35,354 bases of DNA from Lentisphaerae bacterium GWF2_45_14 (GTDB lineage Bacteria > Verrucomicrobiota > Lentisphaeria > Victivallales > GWF2-45-14): positions 1 through 35,354 of the forward strand of contig MHBG01000019.1 of the NCBI GenBank assembly GCA_001804785.1, in the 5' to 3' direction. Below the pieces are notes generated by a model. That model did no database searches. It worked only from the letters and a program-made list of their open reading frames with translations, and was not told the DNA's origin. Position numbers and translations under genes: made by a program. Numbering within the stretch: the first letter of the stretch is position 1; each line of letters begins with the position of its first letter. Positions 7,308 to 15,305 of the stretch are shown one piece after another.

Positions 7308-8618
7308 TCAGTTGGCCTCGAGGGTTCCATCACTCAATGCTGTCGAGGGAATGACTTTTAAAAAAGAGTTTTTACGTATACTTTTGCCGGAAGCTCTGAC
7401 TCTTACATAATTATCACTCCAGCCTTCGGCGGAATCGGGGAGTATTTTTTCGACAAGGACAAGCAGCTCCTTGCCAATCTGGGATTTTGCGAAGGAGAAC
7501 GCGCTTGCTTCGGCATCGCGGGACAGTACGGCGTATCGTTCAGCCGCTTTATCCGCCGTGACTTGATTAGGGAAGCTTGCGGCTGGCGTTCCTTCTCTCT
7601 TCGAATACGAGAAAATATGGAGGTTTGCGAAGGACAGTTTGCGGATGAGATCCCGCATTTCCTGAAAGAGTTTTTCCGTTTCGCCGGGAAAGCCGACTAT
7701 GACATCGGAACCTATGTGTATATTCGGAATTCTCTTTCTCGCTTCGGCGGCAAACGCGGTGTATTCGGCGACAGTATATTTCCTGTTCATTGCCTTAAGT
7801 ATTTCATCGGTACCGTGTTGAAGCGGCAGGTGCAAAAAACGGCAGATCTTTTCCGGGAATGATTCTATAACATCGATGATTTCGTAATTTGAAGGGTGCG
7901 GCTCTGTGGAGCCGAGTCTTATCCTGAAATCACCGTCGATTGCGGCAAGTTCCCTGACGAGTCCCGAAAGGCTCGTGTTGCCGCATTTGTAGGTGCAGAT
8001 GTTGACTCCGGTAAGAACGATTTCCTTAAACCCGTTTTCCCGCATATTTTGGAAATCGGAGACTACCTCCCCAATTTCCCGCGAGCGTTCGCGACCCCTT
8101 GCATAAGGGACTATGCAGTACGAGCAGTATGAGTTACAGCCTTCCTGAATCTTAAGAAAAGCACGGCTTCTGAATGGGAAAAGGGTGTTCGTCTTTTCAC
8201 GGAAGAGGTCGGAGACCTCCGGTGTCTGCTTTCCGTCCGCGGCTGTTTCGCATTGTGAATAAAAATTCTGAAGATGGTGGATAATACTTTTCTTTTCCTC
8301 GTTTGAAATGACAATGTCGGCCGAATCTTCTTCGAGCCATGCGTTTTTTTCGGTATCCGCGCCGCAGCCGGTGACGACGATGCAGCTTTCGGGATGCTCT
8401 TTTCTTATGCGTCTGGCGGCCTGGCGGCTCTTTCTTGAAGCTTCGGAAGTTACCGCGCACGAGTTGATTATTATTACGTCGGCATAGGACTTGAAGCCGG
8501 GCTTGACCATCTCGAATCCCGCGTTTGTGAGTCTTCCGGCCAGCAGTGCCGAGTCTGCCTGGTTTAACCGGCAGCCTACAGTGAGTATATTTACCTTTTT
8601 ACCGTCAAATATTTTCAT
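7308..8618 (-). CDS. mtaB: tRNA t6A37 C2-methylthiotransferase
   Basis: 436 residues. It converts t6A37 to ms2t6A37 in ANN-decoding tRNAs using two [4Fe-4S] clusters and S-adenosylmethionine. The N-terminal UPF0004 domain carries the three cluster cysteines C16 (TVGCRLNQ), C54 (INSCAVT) and C85 (VTGCGA). The radical SAM motif is C161-x3-C165-x2-C168 (EGCNSYCSYC). A TRAM-like tail occupies roughly the last 65 residues. The short first-domain pattern and T-V-G-C-R-L-N-Q fit MtaB better than MiaB or RimO, though this is by eye. It is the last gene of the proA-esterase-bioC-mtaB string, starting one nucleotide after bioC ends. Confidence 0.9.
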   Translation of the reverse strand: MKIFDGKKVNILTVGCRLNQADSALLAGRLTNAGFEMVKPGFKSYADVIIINSCAVTSEASRKSRQAARRIRKEHPESCIVVTGCGADTEKNAWLEEDSADIVISNEEKKSIIHHLQNFYSQCETAADGKQTPEVSDLFREKTNTLFPFRSRAFLKIQEGCNSYCSYCIVPYARGRERSREIGEVVSDFQNMRENGFKEIVLTGVNICTYKCGNTSLSGLVRELAAIDGDFRIRLGSTEPHPSNYEIIDVIESFPEKICRFLHLPLQHGTDEILKAMNRKYTVAEYTAFAAEARKRIPNIHIGSDVIVGFPGETEKLFQEMRDLIRKLSFANLHIFSYSKREGTPAASFPNQVTADKAAERYAVLSRDAEASAFSFAKSQIGKELLVLVEKILPDSAEGWSDNYVRVRASGKSIRKNSFLKVIPSTALSDGTLEAN

Positions 8619-8619
8619 A

Positions 8620-9393
8620 TCAGGACTTCTTCAGGTAACAGAACATAAGATGATATTCTTCACGCAGTGTGCCGTTATTTTCACCTGCGAGATATTCGAT
8701 TGCCTTTTTCAGGATTGACGGAGGGATTGGTTTCCCGCTGGCATTTCCGGCGCCCGTTCGTTTAATATGCCGCAAAAAATCCAAGGGAGACGCGAAGTCG
8801 ACATATTCCGTTTCTTCGCTAAATCTGCAGGTTTCGAAGATTGAACACATTGACCGGATATCCTGCGCCGGGTAGAGTTGCGGCCCGGGGAAAATACTTC
8901 CGGCCGAAGCGAACGCCTCTCTCAATTTTGGAAAAGTTTTATCGGTGAGCGTACTGAACGCAAGTGCTCCGCCGTGATTAAGTTTTTCATATATATTTTT
9001 TATGACGACAGGAAGCGTATCCTCCATCCACTGAAAAGTCAACCCCGAGACAGCGAGATCGAACGTTTCCGGAAACGCGAGTGCGTCAAGGGCGTCGCAT
9101 GCCTTATACACAACGTTTCCCCTTAACTCCGGGTTTTCAGTTTTGCAGCGTTTCAGCATTTCATCCGAAAGGTCACATATCAGGAACGACGCTTCTGGAA
9201 AACCGGCGAAGAGTTTTTCCGTAAGAAAACCTGTGCCGCAGCCGATTTCAATGATTTTTTCAGGCTGTGGATTCAGATTGTTCAGCATGTCGTAGAGTTT
9301 CCCTGCTGCTCGTTTCTGAACGAACGCGTGTTCAGCATATGAAAAGGAACTTCTGGAAAAATTCTCGGCAATATTTTCTTTTCTGACGGTCAT
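8620..9393 (-). CDS. bioC: Malonyl-ACP O-methyltransferase-like protein (BioC family)
   Basis: 257 residues from ATG 9393, which overlaps the upstream esterase stop as ATGA. BioC methylates malonyl-ACP so that fatty-acid enzymes can build pimeloyl-ACP methyl ester for biotin. Visible: the opening (I-x-x-x-F-x-x-x-x-x-x-Y-x-x-x-A-x-x-Q) typical of BioC, SAM motif I IIEIGCGTGFLTEKL near 48-62, the acidic CDLSDEML loop, and a post-motif segment VSGLTFQWMED resembling the BioC pattern S-x-x-x-x-Q-W. The C-terminus YHLMFCYLKKS also fits. A longer ATG in frame (9438) would overlap the esterase by 49 nt and is disfavoured. The adjoining BioH/BioG-like esterase supports the assignment; no other biotin genes are in the window. 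Confidence 0.8.
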   Translation of the reverse strand: MTVRKENIAENFSRSSFSYAEHAFVQKRAAGKLYDMLNNLNPQPEKIIEIGCGTGFLTEKLFAGFPEASFLICDLSDEMLKRCKTENPELRGNVVYKACDALDALAFPETFDLAVSGLTFQWMEDTLPVVIKNIYEKLNHGGALAFSTLTDKTFPKLREAFASAGSIFPGPQLYPAQDIRSMCSIFETCRFSEETEYVDFASPLDFLRHIKRTGAGNASGKPIPPSILKKAIEYLAGENNGTLREEYHLMFCYLKKS

Positions 9394-10094
9394 TTTCCAA
9401 ATGTCTCCGAGAGGAAGCTTTTTATTTTTTTCATGCATTCATCCAGTCTTGTAAAAGGTAATGCGTGTCCGGCGCCTTCTATGATGACAAGCTCGGCGTG
9501 CGGGACATTTTTTTTCACAAAAGATGTCATGACCGGAGTGCTTATCAAATCGCCTGTTCCCTGAAAGATAAGGACGGGGATTCTGATTTCAGGGAGAACG
9601 TCGCGCATATCGCTATTTGCCAGAATATCGAGTCCTTCCCTCAATGTCGGGACATTGAGAAACGCGGGAATTCTTATATCAAAATTTTCGGGCTTTGCCA
9701 TTTTTCTCCAGAAACTTTTAATGAGCGCCTCAGGATTTGTGTTCAAATGCTTTCTCATAGCGTCAATACTTTCATAATCCTGCGCGTCATAGGACATGCT
9801 GGACGTAAATCTTGCGAACGGCGAAAAAAGGATTAACGCTCTCACATTCTCTGAAGCCGCGGCGGTCTTCAGCGCGAAAAGCGAACCCATGGAATGGGCG
9901 GTTATAAAACATTGTTCATCGGTATACAGGGAAAAAGCATCTTCAATTTTCCGTGTGGCGCATTTTGAAAAAAATCCGGCGCTGTGAAAAATTGTCAGTT
10001 CCACCATTTTTTCATAGGGAGCATAAAGCTCCTCAGGCAGCGCCCAGCCCGGGAAAATATGCTGAACGACCCCGTCAGTCCCTGATCTGCCCAT
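9390..10094 (-). CDS. Alpha/beta hydrolase, probable pimeloyl-ACP methyl ester esterase (BioH/BioG-like)
   Basis: 234 residues from ATG 10094. The Ser-Asp-His triad is visible: Ser in AHSMGS, Asp in GTGDLIST, His in GAGHALPF. The early FPGWALPEELY resembles the oxyanion-loop region (GWG or FAGWG) of BioH and BioG. Coupling to bioC by a 4-nt overlap suggests that it removes the methyl ester that BioC adds. The start overlaps the end of proA by 20 nt; an upstream ATG (10154) would overlap by 80 nt and adds 20 residues that do not resemble the family. It falls between BioH and BioG in appearance, so no symbol is given. Confidence 0.75.
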   Translation of the reverse strand: MGRSGTDGVVQHIFPGWALPEELYAPYEKMVELTIFHSAGFFSKCATRKIEDAFSLYTDEQCFITAHSMGSLFALKTAAASENVRALILFSPFARFTSSMSYDAQDYESIDAMRKHLNTNPEALIKSFWRKMAKPENFDIRIPAFLNVPTLREGLDILANSDMRDVLPEIRIPVLIFQGTGDLISTPVMTSFVKKNVPHAELVIIEGAGHALPFTRLDECMKKIKSFLSETFGK

Positions 10095-11358
10095 TGCCGA
10101 TGACCAAGTATTTATAGGTATTAAGTTCCGGCAGTCCCATCGGGCCGCGTGCATGGATCTTGTCGGTGCTTATTCCAATCTCAGCACCCATGCCAAATTC
10201 TCCGCCGTCGGTAAAGCGAGTCGAGGCATTCCAGTAGACGGCGGCGGAATCTATTCCATTGAGAAATTTCTCGGCGGTTTGGGGATTCGCCGTAACAATC
10301 CCGTCGCTGTGTGATGAACTCCACTTGTTGATATGGTAAATCGCTTCTTCAACGTCATTTACAACGCCCACCGTAATAACAAGGCCAAGGTATTCTTCAG
10401 ACCAGTCGGAATCGGAGGCCGGTATTGCGGAGGGAACGACTGAGCAGAATTTTTCATCGCCTCTTAATTCCACGCCTTTTTCAGTAAGGAGCTGCGCCGC
10501 CTTCGGCCCGAATTCATTGAGTATCGACTCATTGATTAGAAGTTTTTCAATGGAGTTGCAGACTCCCGGCCTCTGGCATTTTGCGTTCTCGATTATCCTG
10601 AGAGCCATATCCGCATCATATTCGCAGTCAACATATATATGGCATACGCCCTTGTAGTGCTTGATAACCGGGATTGTTGAATTCTCAACGACTGTCTTTA
10701 TAAGGCTCTCGCCGCCGCGCGGAATGATGAGATTGATGTACTGGTTCATCTTAAGCATTACCTGAACGGCTTCGCGGCTTGTCCAGGGAATGAGCTGTAC
10801 CGCTCCGTCCGGAAGTCCTGACTTTGTGCCCCCTGCGTGCAGAGCGCGAGCGAGAGCTATATTTGAATTTATGGCTTCCGAACCGCCGCGAAGGATGACG
10901 GCGTTTCCTGCTTTCAGGCAAAGGCCTGCGGCATCGACCGTCACATTGGGTCTGGATTCGTAGATAATTCCGATTACCCCGATCGGGACTGATATTTTTT
11001 CAATTTTAAGTCCGTTAGGTCTTATGACTGTGGACAATCTCCTGCCGACGGGGTCTTCCAGTGAAACAACATTGCGCAAGCCCTGCGCCATTTCGGATAT
11101 TCTTTCGTGGGAAAGGCGGAGTCGGTCGAGCATTGCGACCGACATGGCGTTTTCCATTCCGGCGCGCATATCTTTTTCGTTGGCCGCGAGTATTTCATCG
11201 GTCGAACTTTCCAGCATGGCGGCCATCGCCATGAGGCATTCATTTTTAGCGTGTACCGTCATGGCGGCAAGCTCATATGAAGCTATGCGGGCTTTTTCGC
11301 CCATCTCAAAAAGTACAGCTTTTATTTCTTCCGATTCCGGATTTTCGGATTTCCGCAT
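10075..11358 (-). CDS. proA: Gamma-glutamyl phosphate reductase
   Basis: 427 residues from ATG 11358, with AGGAG 7 nt upstream; the frame is open 26 codons further but without family similarity. It reduces gamma-glutamyl phosphate to glutamate semialdehyde with NADPH in proline synthesis. Family motifs: PIGVIGIIYESRPNVTVDAA, LKAGNAVILRGGSEA, LIIPRGG, and the catalytic cysteine C267 in QRPGVCNSIE. The C-terminus with GPMGLPELNTYKY is the usual ProA ending. No proB is in the window. The 108 nt upstream include a 6-bp hairpin (TCATCC-GGCT-GGATGA, 11433-11448) without a clear U-tract. The first gene of a run with the esterase, bioC and mtaB. Confidence 0.96.
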   Translation of the reverse strand: MRKSENPESEEIKAVLFEMGEKARIASYELAAMTVHAKNECLMAMAAMLESSTDEILAANEKDMRAGMENAMSVAMLDRLRLSHERISEMAQGLRNVVSLEDPVGRRLSTVIRPNGLKIEKISVPIGVIGIIYESRPNVTVDAAGLCLKAGNAVILRGGSEAINSNIALARALHAGGTKSGLPDGAVQLIPWTSREAVQVMLKMNQYINLIIPRGGESLIKTVVENSTIPVIKHYKGVCHIYVDCEYDADMALRIIENAKCQRPGVCNSIEKLLINESILNEFGPKAAQLLTEKGVELRGDEKFCSVVPSAIPASDSDWSEEYLGLVITVGVVNDVEEAIYHINKWSSSHSDGIVTANPQTAEKFLNGIDSAAVYWNASTRFTDGGEFGMGAEIGISTDKIHARGPMGLPELNTYKYLVIGNGQIRD

Positions 11359-11466
11359 ATTCCGGCTCCTATTTTGATTAACAATTCCAGCAATCTCAAA
11401 TATATCCGCCGCCGGCCACTCTTTCAACCCGGTCATCCGGCTGGATGAGGCGAAGGCTTCTTAGCG

Positions 11467-12162
11467 CTAGAGAAGCTGGCTGAAGAGATCGCCGTAGAGG
11501 TCTGTAAGTTTTTCTATTTTCTCGCGGGCCTTTTCGATTCTTGTGTTAAGGCGCGCCTCACGAAGTTCCATTTCGCGCAGGGAAAGCTGTTCAGTATCTA
11601 TTTCCTTTTCGGATTTGTCGAACTCGCTTTCAATGCGGTTTCTGAGTTCGTCCTTGTCGAGTCCTGTTATTTGCTGAAAGAGCGGCGCATATTTTTCGAA
11701 ATCGCCAAGCCCTACGGAAAATAAGGCGGGCATGTCCCTGATCATATTTCGTGTCGCAATAAGGCCGTTGGGCAGTTCGACCATGGCCAGTTCGTCGGCT
11801 ATCTCGGGAAGGGAGAATTCCTCGTTCCCCGTGGATATATCAAAAATTTTTTCAATGTTTGAAGCTTTTGCGGAGGCGGTACTCTTCTTACAGTCGAAAA
11901 AAGTGCATATTTTGTCGAGGCTGAGGTATATATCATTTTCCTTATCGAAAAGGAAGTTAAGCCTGGCTATCACGACTATTACGGCAGAGGCGATTATTTC
12001 AGGACGACTTTTTTTTATCCCGTCAGATGTTAAAGATTTTTTGAGAAGCTTATTTGATAACGCCGCGAGTTCAGAGTCCAGGTATTTCTCACAGAACGGA
12101 TCGAGAAACCCTTTTACTTCTTTAAGCTTTTCAGAAAATTTCTTTTTAGGAACTTTACTCAT
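11467..12162 (-). CDS. DUF6398-like protein of unknown function
   Basis: 231 residues from ATG 12162 with a weak GGAA RBS; an earlier in-frame start would add a poor 17-residue extension. Residues 20-130 resemble the DUF6398 domain: a helical region with RPEIIASAVIVVIARLNFLFD and a helix-turn-helix-like end DCKKSTASAKASNIEKIFDI, a layout reminiscent of cyclin/TFIIB-like repeats. Residues 195-225 are charged and heptad-like, probably a coiled coil. No signal peptide or catalytic motif is seen. It lies upstream of proA with a 108-nt gap and divergent from gcvT. A protein- or nucleic-acid-binding role is possible but not shown. Confidence 0.75.
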   Translation of the reverse strand: MSKVPKKKFSEKLKEVKGFLDPFCEKYLDSELAALSNKLLKKSLTSDGIKKSRPEIIASAVIVVIARLNFLFDKENDIYLSLDKICTFFDCKKSTASAKASNIEKIFDISTGNEEFSLPEIADELAMVELPNGLIATRNMIRDMPALFSVGLGDFEKYAPLFQQITGLDKDELRNRIESEFDKSEKEIDTEQLSLREMELREARLNTRIEKAREKIEKLTDLYGDLFSQLL

Positions 12163-12240
12163 TTTCCGGCAACTTTGCTGAAATATAGTTTGAATCAAAA
12201 TACATCCCGACATATATATATCAATTTAATTTACAAAAAT

Positions 12241-12268
12241 TTGACTTTGTATGAAAACATGTTAAAGA
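12241..12268 (+). promoter_or_regulatory. Promoter candidate of the glycine cleavage operon
   Basis: TTGACT (12241-12246), a 16-nt spacer and TAAAGA (12263-12268), about 40 bp upstream of the gcvT ATG. The -35 is good and the -10 weak. The 144 nt between the divergent DUF6398-like gene and gcvT leave no room for a tandem glycine riboswitch, and none is recognisable. Confidence 0.35.
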
Positions 12269-12306
12269 TACGTTTCTACACTATTAACTACTAAGGAGGT
12301 ATAATA

Positions 12307-13407
12307 ATGGAGGAGCTCAGAAGCACTCCCATTGCGAATGAGCATGTGAAGCTCGGCGCAAGAATGGTTCCATTCGCGGGCTGGAACATGCCCGTACAGT
12401 ACGCCGAAGGTATACTCGCAGAACATGCCCACACCAGAGAAAAGGTTTCGCTTTTCGATATCTGCCACATGGGGGAGTTCAGGGTCAAGGGAAAAGACAG
12501 CGCGGAAGCCCTCGACGGAATCCTCGCGAGACCGGTACGTGACCAGAAAACGGGCGTATGCAGATATAATTTTCTGCTTAACGAGAAGGGAACGGTCATC
12601 GACGACCTTCTTGTCTACCGCATAACTGAAGATGAGTTTTTTATCGTCGTCAACGCGGGGACCAGAGATGGGGATGCGGCGCAGTTCCGGAGGCATCTGC
12701 CCTCGGGCTGTACTTTTACCGACGAGTCCGACGAGACCGCGAAATTCGATATTCAAGGTCCACTTTCAGTCGAAGTCATTGAGAAGCTGGGCTTCAAACG
12801 TGAAACGCTTCCCGGCTACTTCAAGTGGATAAAAGGCAGAATCGGTTCTGTCGACTGTCTCCTGAGCCGTACCGGATATACCGGAGAGCTTGGATTTGAG
12901 ATTTACGTACCCGCTGATAAGGCCGTCGATATATGGAATATCATTATGGCGCAGGAAAATGTGAAGCCGGCCGGACTTGGTGCGAGAGATACTCTCAGGC
13001 TCGAAATGGGCTATGCTCTTTACGGACATGAACTCAATTTAGAGACGACTCCGGTCGAGGCTGGCTATGGCAAAATGCTTAAACTGGAATCAGGTAGAAA
13101 ATTCATCGGCAGCGAAGTCCTCGTCTCAAGTCCCGCGAAAAAGCAACTTGTCGCGATTGAGCTTGACGGCCGCAGGGCCGCACGTGAAGGTTCGATTGTA
13201 AGGATTGACGGGAAAGAGGCAGGAAAGGTCAGCTCAGGGGCCTTCGGTCCATCCCTCGGTAAAGCCGTGGCCATGGCATATATTTACAGTGGATTTCCGT
13301 CTTCGGCGGGGACCAGGGTAAGCCTTGACGCCGGGAAGGCTTCGATAGATGGTGTTATAGGAGAACTACCGTTCTATAAAAATGGTACGGCAAGAAAAAA
13401 CATCTAA
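12307..13407 (+). CDS. gcvT: Glycine cleavage system T protein (aminomethyltransferase)
   Basis: 366 residues, the usual family length. It takes the aminomethyl group from lipoyl-GcvH, releasing ammonia and forming 5,10-methylene-tetrahydrofolate. Visible: the opening HVKLGARMVPFAGWNMPVQY, DICHMGEFRVKG, LSRTGYTGELGFEI, and LGARDTLRLEMGYALYGHEL, which covers the conserved folate-site Arg. The C-terminal barrel ends in GTRVSLDAGKASIDGVI. The RBS is near-perfect, AAGGAGGT, 7 nt before the ATG, suggesting strong translation. It heads gcvT-gcvH-gcvPA-gcvPB-esterase. Confidence 0.97.
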   Translation: MEELRSTPIANEHVKLGARMVPFAGWNMPVQYAEGILAEHAHTREKVSLFDICHMGEFRVKGKDSAEALDGILARPVRDQKTGVCRYNFLLNEKGTVIDDLLVYRITEDEFFIVVNAGTRDGDAAQFRRHLPSGCTFTDESDETAKFDIQGPLSVEVIEKLGFKRETLPGYFKWIKGRIGSVDCLLSRTGYTGELGFEIYVPADKAVDIWNIIMAQENVKPAGLGARDTLRLEMGYALYGHELNLETTPVEAGYGKMLKLESGRKFIGSEVLVSSPAKKQLVAIELDGRRAAREGSIVRIDGKEAGKVSSGAFGPSLGKAVAMAYIYSGFPSSAGTRVSLDAGKASIDGVIGELPFYKNGTARKNI

Positions 13408-13515
13408 AAAAAACTAAAAATACAGGATTATTTTCTTGAATTTTGTTTTTTAGAATGCTTTTTATTCTCGAAAATGATTTTGTTTTTAGACAATTATAAA
13501 TAATGGAGTAATAAG

Positions 13516-13884
13516 ATGAAATATTATTCAGCGGATCATGAGTGCATATGGCTGGATGGCGAAGTCGCCTATGTAGGGATTTCAAAGCATGCGGCGGAAG
13601 AACTCGGCGACATTACCTATGTCGAGCTTCCTGAAATAGGACACGACCTTATTCTGGGCGATACTCTCGGCGTGGTCGAGTCTGTAAAGGCGGCCTCCGA
13701 TGTTTACGCGCCAGCCAGCGGCACCGTTATAGCAGTCAACGAAAGACTGGTCGACGATCCTGGCCTCATAAATGTCTCCCCCGAGGACGAAGGCTGGATA
13801 TGCAAGCTCGACAATATCGACCATGACGAACTCGATGAGCTTATGAACGAAGAAGCTTACGCGAAATATCTTAAAGAAGCCTGA
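13516..13884 (+). CDS. gcvH: Glycine cleavage system H protein (lipoyl carrier)
   Basis: 122 residues. The lipoyl-lysine is K58 in VVESVKAASDVYAP. The fold is otherwise typical: the opening HECIWLDGEVAYVGISKHA, GDITYVELPEIG, and SGTVIAVNERLVDDPGLIN. It shuttles the methylamine intermediate between the P, T and L proteins. GGAG lies 9 nt before the ATG. The 108 nt separating it from gcvT are T-rich with only a 5-bp AGAAT/ATTCT hairpin, too weak to call a terminator. Confidence 0.97.
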   Translation: MKYYSADHECIWLDGEVAYVGISKHAAEELGDITYVELPEIGHDLILGDTLGVVESVKAASDVYAPASGTVIAVNERLVDDPGLINVSPEDEGWICKLDNIDHDELDELMNEEAYAKYLKEA

Positions 13885-13958
13885 TATACTTCTTTCCGGA
13901 TGCCTCATTGAAAATGTGTGTGGAAATAAACTAAACTAAAGTTAAAGGAATCAATACC

Positions 13959-15305
13959 TTGCCGTATATAGCCAATACCGAGGCGGACCGGAAGGAAATG
14001 CTTGATGTTGTGGGACTTGAGAGCATAAATGAAATGTGGGAAAAGGCAGGGATTAAGCACCAGGCCCCCACGCTTTCAAACCTTCCGTCCGGTAAATCCG
14101 AATTCGAAGTAACAAACGAACTTAAAAAACTTTCCGAACTTAACGCGTCAGAGCTTACATGCTTCGTGGGCGGTGGTTTCTATGACCACATTATTCCGGC
14201 CGCTGTGGGCGAGATATGTTCGAGATCGGAATTTTACACGGCGTATACCCCGTACCAGCCGGAAGCGTCGCAGGGCACGCTTCAGTCCATTTACGAATAC
14301 CAGTCGGCGATATGCCGCCTGACAGGGCTGGACGTTTCAAACGCGTCGATGTACGACGGCGGAACCGCGTTGTTCGAGGCGATGATGATGGCTGTCAGGA
14401 TTACCGGCAGACGTCAGGCCGTAATATCGAAGGCCGTCTCGCCTATCTACAGAAAAATGATAGAATGCTACAGCAGCAATCTTGATGTGGAACTCGTTGA
14501 GACTGAAATAGAAAGTTCCAGCGTTTCTTCATGTGTAGATAAAATGGCCGCCGCCGTTTCGGATAAAACCGCTTGTGTGATTGCGCAGTATCCGAACTTC
14601 ATGGGATGTGCCGAAGATTGGAAAGCACTTGTGGATAAGGCACATGAGAAGAAGGTCGTCGCCATATGCTCCGTCTATCCGACAGCGCTTTCGGTACTCA
14701 AGACCCCCGGCGAAATGGGCTTTGACATCGTTACCGGCGAAGGGCAAAGCCTCGGCATTCCGCTTAGTTTTGGGGGCCCTTACCTCGGCTTTATGGCGGT
14801 GCGCGAAAAGTATATGAGGAAAATGCCCGGGCGCATCTGCGGAAGGGCTGTTGATTCAGAAGGGAAGACAGGTTTCGTCCTTACGCTTCAGGCGCGGGAA
14901 CAGCATATCCGCAGGGAAAACGCGATGTCGAATATTTGCTCGAACGAAAATCTCTGCGCCCTTACGGCACTTGCCTACCTCTCATGCGTCGGCAAACAGG
15001 GTTTTCTGAGGATTGGCGAACTTTGCGAGTCAAAAGCCGTCTTTGCGCGCCAGGAACTTCTTAACATAAAAGGAGTTCAGGCTGTCGGTCCGGAATCGTT
15101 CTTTAATGAATTTGTGATAAAGCTTCCCGGAGACGCCTCGGAAATCACAGGCAGAATGATAGAAAAAGGTTTTGCCGCGGGTTTTCCGCTCGGTCGCTAC
15201 TACGATGACAGGAAAGACCAGCTTCTGATAGCTGTTACAGAAAAGCGGACACGTGAAGAAATAAAAGCCTTCGCGAACGCGATGGAGGCAGTATTATGGA
15301 ATTGA
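13959..15305 (+). CDS. gcvPA: Glycine dehydrogenase (decarboxylating) subunit 1
   Basis: 448 residues starting at TTG 13959, with AAAGGA 8-9 nt upstream; the first residues (PYIANTEADRKEMLDVVGL) match the conserved start of the subunit. It is the N-terminal half of the split P protein, which with GcvPB decarboxylates glycine. Visible: YTPYQPEASQGTLQSIYEYQ, MYDGGTALFEA, GEGQSLGIPLSFGGPYLGF and the QAREQHIRRENAMSNICSNE region. The PLP lysine is in the other subunit. Its last 10 nt overlap gcvPB. The non-ATG start may set its translation level relative to its neighbours. Confidence 0.95.
   Translation: MPYIANTEADRKEMLDVVGLESINEMWEKAGIKHQAPTLSNLPSGKSEFEVTNELKKLSELNASELTCFVGGGFYDHIIPAAVGEICSRSEFYTAYTPYQPEASQGTLQSIYEYQSAICRLTGLDVSNASMYDGGTALFEAMMMAVRITGRRQAVISKAVSPIYRKMIECYSSNLDVELVETEIESSSVSSCVDKMAAAVSDKTACVIAQYPNFMGCAEDWKALVDKAHEKKVVAICSVYPTALSVLKTPGEMGFDIVTGEGQSLGIPLSFGGPYLGFMAVREKYMRKMPGRICGRAVDSEGKTGFVLTLQAREQHIRRENAMSNICSNENLCALTALAYLSCVGKQGFLRIGELCESKAVFARQELLNIKGVQAVGPESFFNEFVIKLPGDASEITGRMIEKGFAAGFPLGRYYDDRKDQLLIAVTEKRTREEIKAFANAMEAVLWN

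Noticed and set aside
11433..11448. Hairpin after the DUF6398-like gene as a terminator.
   Set aside because: The stem is only 6 bp and no U-tract follows on the minus strand.
12163..12306. Glycine riboswitch ahead of gcvT.
   Set aside because: The leader is short and AT-rich and lacks the conserved aptamer elements.
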